A DNA stretch of 25,715 nucleotides from Duncaniella sp. (lineage in GTDB: Bacteria > Bacteroidota > Bacteroidia > Bacteroidales > Muribaculaceae). A program made the translations under genes and the position numbers. The stretch is from contig NZ_JAIDEN010000122.1 in the NCBI RefSeq assembly GCF_029054785.1, positions 1-25,715 of the forward strand, written 5' to 3'. The notes beneath the pieces were generated by a model. That model saw nothing but the letters and a program-made list of their open reading frames with translations. It was not told where the DNA came from and did no database searches. How positions within the stretch are numbered: position 1 is the stretch's first letter; each line of letters starts with the position of its first letter. Shown piece after piece: positions 1 to 8,640 of this stretch.

Positions 1-2876
1 ACATCAACATCCGCGTGCGTGGTGCGACATCAGTGACCCAGTCCAACGACCCTCTCTACATTGTCGACGGTTTCCAGGTTGACAACATCAACGACATCCC
101 GCCGAGCGATATCCAGAGCATCGACATCCTCAAGGATGCCTCACTGACCGCCATCTACGGTGCCAAGGGTGGTAACGGTGTTGTGATCGTGACCACCAAG
201 TCAGCCCAGGAAGGCAAGACTCAGGTATCGTTCAACGCCCAGGGATCTGTGAGCCACATCTCGAAGAAACTCGACCTGATGAACGCTTACGATTTCGTTG
301 ACTATCAGTGGGACTTCGCCACCGGTCGTTCGAAATCTTCAAGCTCGGCAAAATTGTTCCGCTACAACTTCGGTAACATCCGTGACCTTGATCTCTACCG
401 CAGCGCACCGACCCACGACTGGCAGGACGAGGTAATGGGCAACGATCCCTTCTCTTACTCGACCAACGTATCGATCGGCGGCGGTAACGACAAGACCCGC
501 TACAACATCTCACTTACCCAGTCTGACGACCGCGGTATCATCATGGGCTCAGGAGTACGCCGTACCAACATCCACACCAAACTCCAGACCAAGATCCTCC
601 CGAACCTTACCCTCCAGTTCAACCCCAAAGTGTCATATCGTCGTGACGAAGGCGCAGGCGGTGACAACGTAGGTACCGGCGGTATCATCGACGTGCTCCG
701 CTACCGTCCGACCAACGGTATCCGCGAACTCGGCGAAATCTTCTGGACTCCCGGCGCAGCCGACCCCGATCAGGAAGCCCTGTTTGAATACACCAACCCT
801 GTCAATGACATCAAGACCAACGTAAGAAAGAAACACTCTTACTCTATCGCCAATCAGATGGCTCTTGAATACAAGCCCATCAACGGTCTGACCCTCCGCA
901 CCGAAGGCAACTACACATTCTCCTTCAGCGATGACAACCGTTTCTGGGGCCCTCTGACCTCTGAAGGTAAGAAAAACCAGACTCTTCCTGTCGCCCAGGT
1001 AGAGAAAAAGCAGGTAAACCAGTACACCTGGACCACAACCGCTTCTTACGACTGGAGCATCAAGGAAAAGAACAACTTCTATGCCCTCGTAGGTTTCGAA
1101 CTCTATCACAAGCAGGCTCAGTCATCAACTCAGAAAAACCGCTACTTCCCGCGTGAAATCACAGCCGACAAGGCCTGGAACAACATGGGTATCGGTAAGG
1201 CATGGGTTTCGACTACCTCTCTGGGCACTGCCGACCGCACCACTTCATACTTCGGTCAGCTCAGCTACAACTATGACCACAAGTATCTCCTCTCTGCAAC
1301 ATTCCGTGCCGACGGCTCGACAATGTTCGCTCCCGGCCACCAGTGGGGCTACTTCCCCTCAGTTTCCGGTGCATGGGTGATCTCAAGCGAGGAATTCATG
1401 AAAGATCTCACCTGGCTCAACGAACTCAAGTTCCGTGTGGCCATCGGTAAGGCCGGTAACAACCGTATCAAGGCTGACATGTGGCGCTACCTCTACACAT
1501 CAAATGCTTCAGGCGGCCCCAACTTCGGCGAGTCAAGCCTCACTCCCGACGGCGAACTCTACTATGACACTTCGAACTACCTCCCCAACCCCGATATCAA
1601 ATGGGAGACTACTCTGACCCGCAACTTCGCCTTTGACATCGCGCTCTTCAACAACCGTCTGCGCATCACTCCCGAATATTACTGGAACACCACATCCGAC
1701 CTTATCTATGAGGCCGACGTGCTGACCACAATCGGTTATGGCAAGCAGTACCAGAACATCGGCCAGGTGACCAACCGCGGTTTCGAACTCTCGATCAGCG
1801 GCGACATCCTCCGCGGCAAGGACTATGTCCTCTCAGCCAACTTCAACCTCGGCGCCAACAAGATGAAAGTCGACAAGCTCACCGGTGACGAACAGGTGCT
1901 TGACCTCCGCCACAGCCGCGCCCACACTGACGCCGGCAACAACTACCGTCTCAAAGTCGGTGGTGAAGTAGGTCTTATCTACGGTTATGTCTACGACGGT
2001 CTTTACGGCTTTGACGAATTCACTTACAATTCAGCCAAGCAGGCCTACGATCCCATTCCCCAGGTGTTCGACGAAAACGGCAAGCTCGTTTCCGGAACAG
2101 TGCTCATGGACGGTATGTATAACTCCAACGACCAGGGCGCACAGACCCAGCCCGGTAAGCCCAAGTTCAAGGACATCAACGGCGACGGTATCATTGACCA
2201 GAATGACAAGGTGGTTATCGGCCGCACAACTCCCAAACTCCAGGGTGGTTTCGGTCTGAACGGCCAGTGGAAGAACTTCGACTTCACAGCCAACTTCACA
2301 TTCTTCCTTGACTTCGACGTCTACAACGCTACTGCCTATCGTCTGTCATCTTCAATGGACAACAAGAACAACTTCAAGAACGTTCTTGCATCCTTCAACA
2401 AGAACAACCGCTGGACTTACACCGACACCGAATATCGTTGGGAGCACATGCTCGGCAACTCACAGGCCACATGGCCTAACTTCGAAGGTTCAGGTGTGCC
2501 CATCATCTCTCCTGACGGAACAGAGCGCAAGGAACTCTGGGGTTATGAAAGATATGAATATGTCAACCGCAACCGCACCGAGTGGAACCCTGCTGACGTT
2601 ACCAAGGAATACACAATCTCACGCTTCGTTGAAGACGGTTCGTTCCTCCGCTGCAACGACATCACTGTCGGTTACAGCCTCCCGGCCAACATCATCTCCA
2701 AGGCCGGCATGTCTAAGTGTCGTTTCTACGCTTCTGTCACCAACCCCTTCATCATCACCAGCTACTCAGGCTATGACCCCGAAGTTGACGTGCAGAGCGG
2801 TCTGACTCCCTCTTACGACATGAACCGCTACCCGCGTTCACGCAGCTACGTATTCGGTCTTAATCTGACCTTCTAA
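1..2876 (+). CDS. SusC/RagA-type TonB-dependent outer-membrane transporter, 5' truncated
   Basis: Outer-membrane importer of oligosaccharides powered through TonB; it pairs with the SusD-type lipoprotein encoded 33 nt downstream. The frame is open to the left edge (first full codon at 3), so the gene starts outside the window and the GTG at 15 is an internal Val codon. Visible at once is the SusC plug signature: IRVRG, then NDPLYIVDGF, SIDILKDASLTAIYGAKGGN and GVVIVTT. About 950 residues of plug end and beta-barrel follow, with many alternating aromatic segments, and the protein ends in the aromatic-terminated strand YVFGLNLTF expected for an outer-membrane barrel. The signal peptide, any carboxypeptidase-like domain and the TonB box are missing because of the cut. 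The substrate is not readable from this protein; the pectin genes nearby suggest a galacturonan. The family call is very secure. Confidence 0.97.
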   Translation, partial: INIRVRGATSVTQSNDPLYIVDGFQVDNINDIPPSDIQSIDILKDASLTAIYGAKGGNGVVIVTTKSAQEGKTQVSFNAQGSVSHISKKLDLMNAYDFVDYQWDFATGRSKSSSSAKLFRYNFGNIRDLDLYRSAPTHDWQDEVMGNDPFSYSTNVSIGGGNDKTRYNISLTQSDDRGIIMGSGVRRTNIHTKLQTKILPNLTLQFNPKVSYRRDEGAGGDNVGTGGIIDVLRYRPTNGIRELGEIFWTPGAADPDQEALFEYTNPVNDIKTNVRKKHSYSIANQMALEYKPINGLTLRTEGNYTFSFSDDNRFWGPLTSEGKKNQTLPVAQVEKKQVNQYTWTTTASYDWSIKEKNNFYALVGFELYHKQAQSSTQKNRYFPREITADKAWNNMGIGKAWVSTTSLGTADRTTSYFGQLSYNYDHKYLLSATFRADGSTMFAPGHQWGYFPSVSGAWVISSEEFMKDLTWLNELKFRVAIGKAGNNRIKADMWRYLYTSNASGGPNFGESSLTPDGELYYDTSNYLPNPDIKWETTLTRNFAFDIALFNNRLRITPEYYWNTTSDLIYEADVLTTIGYGKQYQNIGQVTNRGFELSISGDILRGKDYVLSANFNLGANKMKVDKLTGDEQVLDLRHSRAHTDAGNNYRLKVGGEVGLIYGYVYDGLYGFDEFTYNSAKQAYDPIPQVFDENGKLVSGTVLMDGMYNSNDQGAQTQPGKPKFKDINGDGIIDQNDKVVIGRTTPKLQGGFGLNGQWKNFDFTANFTFFLDFDVYNATAYRLSSSMDNKNNFKNVLASFNKNNRWTYTDTEYRWEHMLGNSQATWPNFEGSGVPIISPDGTERKELWGYERYEYVNRNRTEWNPADVTKEYTISRFVEDGSFLRCNDITVGYSLPANIISKAGMSKCRFYASVTNPFIITSYSGYDPEVDVQSGLTPSYDMNRYPRSRSYVFGLNLTF

Positions 2877-2884
2877 TAAAATCA

Positions 2885-2897
2885 TAATACCAATTAC
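2885..2897 (+). promoter_or_regulatory. Leader element TAATACCAATTAC before the susD-type gene
   Basis: This 13-mer lies 12 nt before the susD-type ATG and occurs again 8 nt before the rnfD ATG. No Shine-Dalgarno sequence is visible at either start. It may be an A/T-rich translation-enhancing leader, but a chance match of this length is possible in 25 kb. Confidence 0.3.
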
Positions 2898-2909
2898 GGA
2901 ATATACACA

Positions 2910-4991
2910 ATGAAATTTCGCAATATAATCATAGCAAGTCTCTCGGCTGTGGCCCTGGCATCCTGCTCAGACTATCTGGATGTGGATGCTCCCTCTCAGA
3001 ATGAGTTAGGCTACGTCTTTTCTGACAAGACCGAGATGAACAATGCCCTCAACGGCATATACAAAGCCATGTTGAGCGCCGACACCTATGGCGACAAAAT
3101 CTTCTCGACCTACGTCATGAACACTGACGTGGACTTCAAGACCAACTCAGGCCGTACTCTGACCGGTTCGAACTGGTATCGTTACGACGGTAATCCGATG
3201 GGCAGCGGCATCAGCAACACATGGAAACAGCAGTATGCCACCATCGAGCTGACCAACCTCTTCGTTGAAGGCGCCGAATCATCGGATCTCTACAAGACCG
3301 GTGAAGATGAATATGATCCTGAAATCCTCCAGATGATCGGCGAGGCCAAAGTGGCACGCGCCATTGTTTACCACGATCTCATCTGGATGTTCGGTGACGT
3401 TCCTTTCTCTTTCAACTCTTCGCGCACAGCTGAAGACAAGATCTATCCCATCAAAGACCGCGCCGAGATCCTCGACGAACTCATCAAAGACCTGAAAGGA
3501 ATTTCAGAGGACATGAAGTTTGCCGACGAACTCTCTGACGGAGTTGAACGCATCTCAAAGGAAATGGCCTGGTCAATGATCGCCCGCATCGCTCAGACCG
3601 CTGCCGGCTATACCCTCCGTCCCGACGGCGAGACCTATGGCAAGATGGAGCGTATGAACGGTACCCGTTACACCGAATATTATGAAATCGCCAAGGAATA
3701 TGCCGCGAAAGTTATCGAATCGCAGAAACACGATCTTTCGAAGCCCTTCTATCAGGTGTTCTATGACGAATGTAACTTCCTCCGCGCCACCGGCGACGAC
3801 ATCATCTGGGAGATTCCTTTCGCAAAGACCGCTAACGGTAAGGTCGGCTACTCTCACGGTGTGAAACTCGACTCTTATCAGAGCGAGACTCCCCACGCCT
3901 ACGGCGAAGCCAAATCCGATGTACGCCTCAACGGTGTGTACCGCTACATGTTCAACGAAAACGACGTGCGCCGCGACTATGTCAACCAGCTCACCAAGTA
4001 TGACGCTCCCGCCGGCGAAGCCATGTTTGACAACAACTACACTGTTTCAAACGGCAAATGGTCGAAACTCTGGGTGTCCGGAGGTCTCGGAAACCAGACT
4101 ACTGACAACACCGGTATCAACTTCCCCTTCATGCGTTATGCCGATGTTCTTCTCATGTATGCTGAAGCTGTCAACGAGACCGAACACGGTGTGGCAGGTC
4201 CTAACGGCGCCAAGGCTGTCGAAGCTCTTGCCAAGGTCCGCAAGCGTGCATTCCCCAACAACCCCGAACTTGTAGAACCCTACATCGCAAGCCGCACTTC
4301 GGAAGAAGATTTCCGCAAGGCTATCCTTGACGAACGCAAGTTTGAGTTCGCAGGCGAAAACATGCGTTGGCGCGACCTTGTCCGTCACGACCTCCTCTCG
4401 GAGACCGTCTACTGGACATTCTACCGCTACATCGCTCTCGCAGAATCTTCGGAAACCACTTCTTCATATCTTTCGCCTGTCGCTGCCTATGACTTTGACG
4501 GCAATGACGAAGCCTATGACAAGGTGCCTTTCACCATCTACAATATCCGCAACGTGGACAATATGATGACTGACAACGGCATCGAAAAACCGATCTATGA
4601 AAAGAACTTCTTCCCCAACCAGGAGGTTAAAGTCTGCCGCATCCTCAACCCGTACAAATCAATGTCTTCGACAGAAGTGAACAATATGGGTCTTGCCAAT
4701 GTGCGCCAGGACATCATCGAATGGTCAAAAGAAGGTCAGATCCGTAACGAACTCCGCAACTCACTCCGCGGCTACATCTATATGATCGTTGAAGGTGGCG
4801 ATGAGAACGGTTCTGACGGTATGATCATGATCAATAACAACGGAACCTGGAGCATGGATACCCGTGACCTCGCCACATTCCCCAACCGCACCAATCTTCC
4901 GGTTATACGTTACATTCTTCCTATTCCTCAGTCTGTCATCGATCGTTCGCATGGTCGATATGAAAACAAGTACGGTTACAAGAACTCTTAA
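2910..4991 (+). CDS. SusD/RagB-family glycan-binding lipoprotein
   Basis: Surface lipoprotein that caps the SusC-type barrel and delivers the glycan to it. The start ATG gives a lipoprotein signal: a basic N-terminus, a hydrophobic stretch, and the lipobox LASC with Cys19 as the lipidated residue. SusD hallmarks are present: the N-terminal alpha/TPR-like region with an NNALNGIYKAM segment, RYADVLLMYAEA at residues 409-420, and DERKFEFAGEN near 474-484 followed by MRWRDLVR. At 693 residues it is longer than the usual 500-600. The extra length seems to sit after the DERK segment and at the C-terminus, which is rich in Asn and Tyr. It follows the susC-type gene by 33 nt and precedes the next lipoprotein gene by 20 nt, so the three are probably one transcript. 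The family is certain; the ligand (pectin-type) is inferred from context. Confidence 0.96.
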   Translation: MKFRNIIIASLSAVALASCSDYLDVDAPSQNELGYVFSDKTEMNNALNGIYKAMLSADTYGDKIFSTYVMNTDVDFKTNSGRTLTGSNWYRYDGNPMGSGISNTWKQQYATIELTNLFVEGAESSDLYKTGEDEYDPEILQMIGEAKVARAIVYHDLIWMFGDVPFSFNSSRTAEDKIYPIKDRAEILDELIKDLKGISEDMKFADELSDGVERISKEMAWSMIARIAQTAAGYTLRPDGETYGKMERMNGTRYTEYYEIAKEYAAKVIESQKHDLSKPFYQVFYDECNFLRATGDDIIWEIPFAKTANGKVGYSHGVKLDSYQSETPHAYGEAKSDVRLNGVYRYMFNENDVRRDYVNQLTKYDAPAGEAMFDNNYTVSNGKWSKLWVSGGLGNQTTDNTGINFPFMRYADVLLMYAEAVNETEHGVAGPNGAKAVEALAKVRKRAFPNNPELVEPYIASRTSEEDFRKAILDERKFEFAGENMRWRDLVRHDLLSETVYWTFYRYIALAESSETTSSYLSPVAAYDFDGNDEAYDKVPFTIYNIRNVDNMMTDNGIEKPIYEKNFFPNQEVKVCRILNPYKSMSSTEVNNMGLANVRQDIIEWSKEGQIRNELRNSLRGYIYMIVEGGDENGSDGMIMINNNGTWSMDTRDLATFPNRTNLPVIRYILPIPQSVIDRSHGRYENKYGYKNS

Positions 4992-5011
4992 CCTGAATAA
5001 CTAAACAGAAA

Positions 5012-7300
5012 ATGAAAAAACTCATATATGCCCTTACACTGTGTATTGCCGCAGGCATGACATCCTGTAAGGATGATGATTCGGTATATTCGCCTTCCGA
5101 TCTGGATCGTCTGCCCAGAACGATGTTCCGCAGCGAGAACACAACGAATGTCAAGCCGGAAAATGATGATTATGCCTCGAAGCTGGTCCCCGGTACCCGC
5201 AACTCGATCCAGCTCCACTGGTATGGTGTCAGCGGTGCTGCCGGCTATGAGATCCGCTATGCGGAAAACCTGACTACCGGTCTCATGGAAGACTGGAGCA
5301 ATCCTGACAAGATTGTCGAATCGTTTATTGTCGGTCCCGAACAGACCTCATGTGTGATCAACAATCTTAACTACGGCAGTGACTACCGTTTCATCATCCG
5401 AGTGCTCTCTCCCAAGGGTGAGGCCCATCACTCTGAATGGTATGGTCTCGGCGGAGGCCGCGAATGGGAGGACTATCTTGGTATCTCCACTGACAAAAGC
5501 TATACCCGTCCTGCTATATGCAGCCAGAAAGACAAGGACTACACAGCAGTCACTGTCCTCTACAAGCTTGCTTATGACGCAAATGACTATGACAAGTCTG
5601 ACCTGCTCGAAAATCTTGAAGACGGCAGCCCGAACCCCGACTGCATCACAACCCGTTTCCCGGTTGATGCAAACAACAATTTCGTTGTTTCGTCGATCGT
5701 AGTCAAGCCTGCACCCTTCAATCCTGAAGCCAAGATGCCCGACGGATTTGTCAACGGTGTGCACGTCCTGACCGATGCTGAAAAGGAAGCCGGAGAAATC
5801 CGTCTGACCGGTCTGTCTGAAAACTCAGGCTACTACATCTATCTCCGCAACGATGACAAGCTCATCACTTATGAGAACATGTCAGGCCAGATGGTTACCT
5901 CTGACGTAGACGCCAACTTCAACCCGATGTTCGTCCGCACCAAGGGTGATCCCGCCGCTCCGATCGTCATCGAGCCTATTGTAGATCCCAATGACACTAT
6001 CCCCGGAGCTGTTGAATACAATGCTACCCGCATAGATACTATCATCACCAACTTCGTCAACTCTAACGAACTTGCCGAAGGTCAGGTATTCTACCTCCGT
6101 GGCGGCCACAACTACTACACCGTAGGCAACCCCCTCGTACAGAAGGGCTTCACTCTCGCCACTCATCCCGATGACCTCCAGGAAGGCAAGCGTGCCGTTG
6201 TTTATCTCGGCGGTATCTCTCTCAAGGGCGGTAACCCCGTGACCGGCAACTGGGTACTCGGTAAGAACAAAGAAACCGGTGACGTTGACGCTCCTATCGA
6301 AATCGGTGATGTGATCTTCGAAGGCATCGACTTCCAGTGTCCGCTCGCCCGCAACTTCGGCGACGGCAGCGCTACCGGCAACTACTTCGTCAACATGTAC
6401 TCCGGCGGTCTCGCCGTGACCTTCGAGTCATTCCAGCTCAAGAACTGTACATTCCAGGGCTTCATCCGCGGCTTCTTCCGCGTCCAGGGTCCGCGCTATA
6501 AGTTCTTCAAGAAGATTCTCATAGAAGACTGTCTCTTCTACAACCAGGGCTACTATGACAACAACGGTCGTGGCTACTCATGGTTCGCAGGCGACGGCAA
6601 CCATCCGAAGTCAAACCTCTACAATGATTTCCAGATGCGCCGTTGTACATTCTATGACTCACCGCGCCACGCCCTCCTCTCGGACAACAACAAGGACCTC
6701 CTCTGGGGCAGCGACATCCACTTCAACATTACGGTTGAAAACTGTACGTTCATCAACTTCTCGACCCGTTCGTCAGGCCGTCTGCTCTTCGAATTCCGCT
6801 TCATGCCGAATGATTCGCGCATCGCGTTCAAGAACAACCTCATTGTTCTCGCGTCAGATCCGAACGACAAGCGTGACCTCAACCAGTCTGCTTGTGACTT
6901 CCGTACAATCTCCGGCGACGGTCGTGTGACCTGGGACATCAGCGGCAACTATTCACTCGGTAGCCGTGACGCCCACATGAAGAATGACGGTATCTTCACC
7001 AGCGCCGCATTCTCGGCCAAGAAGAACTCGATCGGCGACAAGTGGGACTGGACTCCCGGTCTTGTGTCAAACAATCCTGAAGATCTCATTGTCAAGACAG
7101 GTGCCACTCCTCTGCGTGCCGATGAATTCTTCCAGAACCCGAATCCGAAGCACACCGACTTCAACAAGGCTAAACCTCACAGAGAAGACCACGCTGCTCC
7201 TGACAACATCTTTGAAGCTCTCAAAGTCCGCAGCTCTGACGCTAAGGTACAGGCTTCTGAAATCTATCAGAACCGCGTAGGTGACCCCCGCTGGTACTAA
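5012..7300 (+). CDS. FN3 + DUF4957/DUF5123 beta-helix surface lipoprotein (pectin-PUL type)
   Basis: Lipoprotein of 762 residues with lipobox MTSC (Cys19), so probably exported to the cell surface. Order of parts: Asp/Ser-rich linker; an FN3-like domain at about 65-150 (SIQLHWYGVSGAAGYEIRYA ... YRFIIRVLSP); a middle region; a pectate-lyase-like segment matching DUF4957 from about 350 (FYLRGGHNYYTVGNPL); and a C-terminal DUF5123-type beta-helix from about 535 to the end, with repeated CTF turns and the typical ending VGDPRWY. Proteins of this architecture follow SusC/SusD pairs in Bacteroidales pectin loci and are thought to bind or cleave polygalacturonate. I could not identify a complete set of pectate-lyase catalytic residues, so binding without catalysis is equally possible. 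It is the last gene before a strong terminator at 7374-7411. Confidence 0.85.
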   Translation: MKKLIYALTLCIAAGMTSCKDDDSVYSPSDLDRLPRTMFRSENTTNVKPENDDYASKLVPGTRNSIQLHWYGVSGAAGYEIRYAENLTTGLMEDWSNPDKIVESFIVGPEQTSCVINNLNYGSDYRFIIRVLSPKGEAHHSEWYGLGGGREWEDYLGISTDKSYTRPAICSQKDKDYTAVTVLYKLAYDANDYDKSDLLENLEDGSPNPDCITTRFPVDANNNFVVSSIVVKPAPFNPEAKMPDGFVNGVHVLTDAEKEAGEIRLTGLSENSGYYIYLRNDDKLITYENMSGQMVTSDVDANFNPMFVRTKGDPAAPIVIEPIVDPNDTIPGAVEYNATRIDTIITNFVNSNELAEGQVFYLRGGHNYYTVGNPLVQKGFTLATHPDDLQEGKRAVVYLGGISLKGGNPVTGNWVLGKNKETGDVDAPIEIGDVIFEGIDFQCPLARNFGDGSATGNYFVNMYSGGLAVTFESFQLKNCTFQGFIRGFFRVQGPRYKFFKKILIEDCLFYNQGYYDNNGRGYSWFAGDGNHPKSNLYNDFQMRRCTFYDSPRHALLSDNNKDLLWGSDIHFNITVENCTFINFSTRSSGRLLFEFRFMPNDSRIAFKNNLIVLASDPNDKRDLNQSACDFRTISGDGRVTWDISGNYSLGSRDAHMKNDGIFTSAAFSAKKNSIGDKWDWTPGLVSNNPEDLIVKTGATPLRADEFFQNPNPKHTDFNKAKPHREDHAAPDNIFEALKVRSSDAKVQASEIYQNRVGDPRWY

Positions 7301-7373
7301 TTAGACGACCCGACGGCTGAGCCGCAAGCGCTGCCCCGGCAGGCGCACGGCATCCAGGCCAGTCTCCGATATC

Positions 7374-7411
7374 AGGCTTCCCGACCACTCAAAAGGCCGG
7401 GAAGCCTTTTT
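7374..7411 (+). terminator. Rho-independent terminator after the SusCD operon
   Basis: A perfect 10-bp stem (AGGCTTCCCG, 7374-7383, with CGGGAAGCCT, 7398-7407) extends by two more pairs past one mismatch and closes over an 8-nt loop. It is followed directly by a T run (7407-7411). It lies 73 nt past the stop of the DUF5123-type gene and should insulate the rnf operon from PUL transcription. Confidence 0.9.
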
Positions 7412-7484
7412 CATTACCCTTCCGAATCGCCACGCCTCCATTTCCTCCGGTAACCTTTCTTTATTTTATATATGTAGGAAAAAT

Positions 7485-7579
7485 TTGTTCAGGTGACCGA
7501 GGCGGCGTTTTTTAACATACATGTGTGAAAAAATTGTTCAGGCAGCCGAGGCTTAAAATCATTGTTCAGGAGGCCGTGC
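7485..7579 (+). repeat. Three direct copies of a TTGTTCAGG-headed 18-19-bp repeat
   Basis: Copies lie at 7485-7503, 7534-7552 and 7562-7579. Each starts TTGTTCAGG, then three variable bases, then CCGAGGC (CCGTGC in the third), and each is preceded by an A-rich stretch. Start-to-start spacings are 49 and 28 bp. They lie between the PUL terminator and the rnf promoter, and could be regulator sites or remnants of an interspersed repeat. Confidence 0.6.
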
Positions 7580-7624
7580 TTTAGCGCGGCATTTCATTTC
7601 ATCATCCTCCTCCCGAAATTTCAT

Positions 7625-7656
7625 TTTGCTCATTTACTGAAAAATTATTAATTTTG
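7625..7656 (+). promoter_or_regulatory. Bacteroidetes sigma-ABfr-type promoter of rnfDGEA
   Basis: A TTTG -33 element (7625-7628), exactly 20 nt, then TAATTTTG (7649-7656), a full match to the -7 consensus TAnnTTTG. Transcription would start near 7661-7664, leaving a leader of about 20 nt before the rnfD ATG at 7684. It shows that the operon begins at rnfD here. Confidence 0.8.
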
Positions 7657-7662
7657 CACCAC

Positions 7663-7675
7663 TAATACCAATTAC
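7663..7675 (+). promoter_or_regulatory. Leader element TAATACCAATTAC before rnfD
   Basis: This is the second copy of the 13-mer found before the susD-type gene, ending 8 nt before the rnfD ATG. Given the predicted promoter it would sit at the very 5' end of the mRNA. Confidence 0.3.
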
Positions 7676-7683
7676 AAAACTTA

Positions 7684-8640
7684 ATGAGCCAACTTATCAC
7701 CATTTCCCCGTCCCCGCACGCGCAGACGCCGGTGACCGTCCGCAGGCTGATGCTTAACGTCATCGTGGCCCTGCTGCCCGCCGTGGCCCTCGCGCTCTAC
7801 TGCTTCGGTCTTGGAGCAGCCATAGTGATAGCCACATCTATCGTCGGATGCGTCGTAGTCGAATATCTCATCTCGCGTTTCATGCTTGGTCAGAAACCGA
7901 CTCTCGGCAACCTCTCGGCAGTGCTCACAGGCCTCCTGCTCGCTCTCAACCTCCCGTCAAATCTCCCGATATGGACCGTGCTGATCGGCTGCGTCATCGC
8001 CATCGGCATCGGCAAGATGACTTTCGGCGGTCTGGGTTGCAACATCTTCAACCCCGCCCTTGTCGGCCGTGTATTCCTCCTGCTCTCTTTCCCCGTGCAG
8101 ATGACCACCTGGCCTCTGCCTATGGAAAACCGCATGGCCTACCTCGATGCCACAACAGGCGCCACAACCCTCGGCCAGCTCAAAATGGACCAGATCTCAG
8201 GCGCTGACGTCGACATCCTGACCCACGCCCTCGGTTTCACCGGCGGCTCTATGGGTGAGATGGGTGCCATCGCCCTGCTGATCGGCTTCGTCTACCTGCT
8301 CTGCACACGCACAATCTCCTGGCACATTCCCGTGTCGATCCTCGCCACAGTGGCCCTCTTCTCGCTCTGCATCGGTGCCAACCCCGGAGTGCAGCTCGTC
8401 ACCGGCGGTCTGATGCTCGGCGCGATCTTCATGGCGACCGACTATGTCACCTCGCCAATGAGCCATTCAGGCATGATTGTCTACGGCATCATGATCGGTC
8501 TGATCACAGTCATCATCCGCCAGTGGGGTGCCTATCCCGAAGGCGTGTCTTTCGCAATCCTGATCATGAACGGTGTCACTCCGCTGATCAACCGTTATCT
8601 CAAACCCCGTAAGTTCGGAGAAGGGAGGGTAGCCGCATGA
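7684..8640 (+). CDS. rnfD: Rnf electron transport complex subunit D
   Basis: Polytopic inner-membrane subunit of Rnf, the Na+/H+-pumping ferredoxin:NAD+ oxidoreductase. The 318-residue protein starts SPSPHAQTPVTVRRLM, typical of RnfD, and continues through about nine hydrophobic segments. The block GKMTFGGLGCNIFNPALVGR is characteristic of the RnfD/NqrB family. The FMN attachment motif is T158-G-A-T161 (family form S/T-G-A-T); Thr161 would carry covalent FMN added by an ApbE-type transferase, which is not encoded here. The length and the D-G-E-A order fit Rnf rather than Nqr, whose NqrB is longer. It overlaps rnfG by 4 bp (ATGA). Unusually, no rnfB or rnfC precedes it; a promoter and PUL genes do. 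Confidence 0.95.
   Translation: MSQLITISPSPHAQTPVTVRRLMLNVIVALLPAVALALYCFGLGAAIVIATSIVGCVVVEYLISRFMLGQKPTLGNLSAVLTGLLLALNLPSNLPIWTVLIGCVIAIGIGKMTFGGLGCNIFNPALVGRVFLLLSFPVQMTTWPLPMENRMAYLDATTGATTLGQLKMDQISGADVDILTHALGFTGGSMGEMGAIALLIGFVYLLCTRTISWHIPVSILATVALFSLCIGANPGVQLVTGGLMLGAIFMATDYVTSPMSHSGMIVYGIMIGLITVIIRQWGAYPEGVSFAILIMNGVTPLINRYLKPRKFGEGRVAA

Larger units (their letters stand above)
7301..7683. other. Intergenic region between PUL genes and the rnf operon
   Basis: No gene is seen in these 383 bases. In order they hold a short GC-rich hairpin (about 7328-7346), a rho-independent terminator (7374-7411), three copies of a TTGTTCAGG-headed repeat (7485-7579), a second small stem-loop (arms 7573-7579 and 7584-7590, one G-U pair, loop TTTA), and the rnfD promoter (7625-7656). 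Confidence 0.7.

Noticed and set aside
15..17. GTG as start codon of the SusC-type gene
   Set aside because: The frame is open to the edge and already reads IRVRGATS, deep inside the plug domain, so this is an internal Val codon.
7527..7543. Rex or CRP/FNR operator in the TGTGAAAAAATTGTTCA stretch
   Set aside because: The half-sites are not symmetric at the spacing those regulators need; the stretch is explained by the A-rich start of one TTGTTCAGG repeat.
7485..7579. CRISPR array
   Set aside because: Only three imperfect repeats, spacers of unequal length (30 and 9 bp) and no cas genes.
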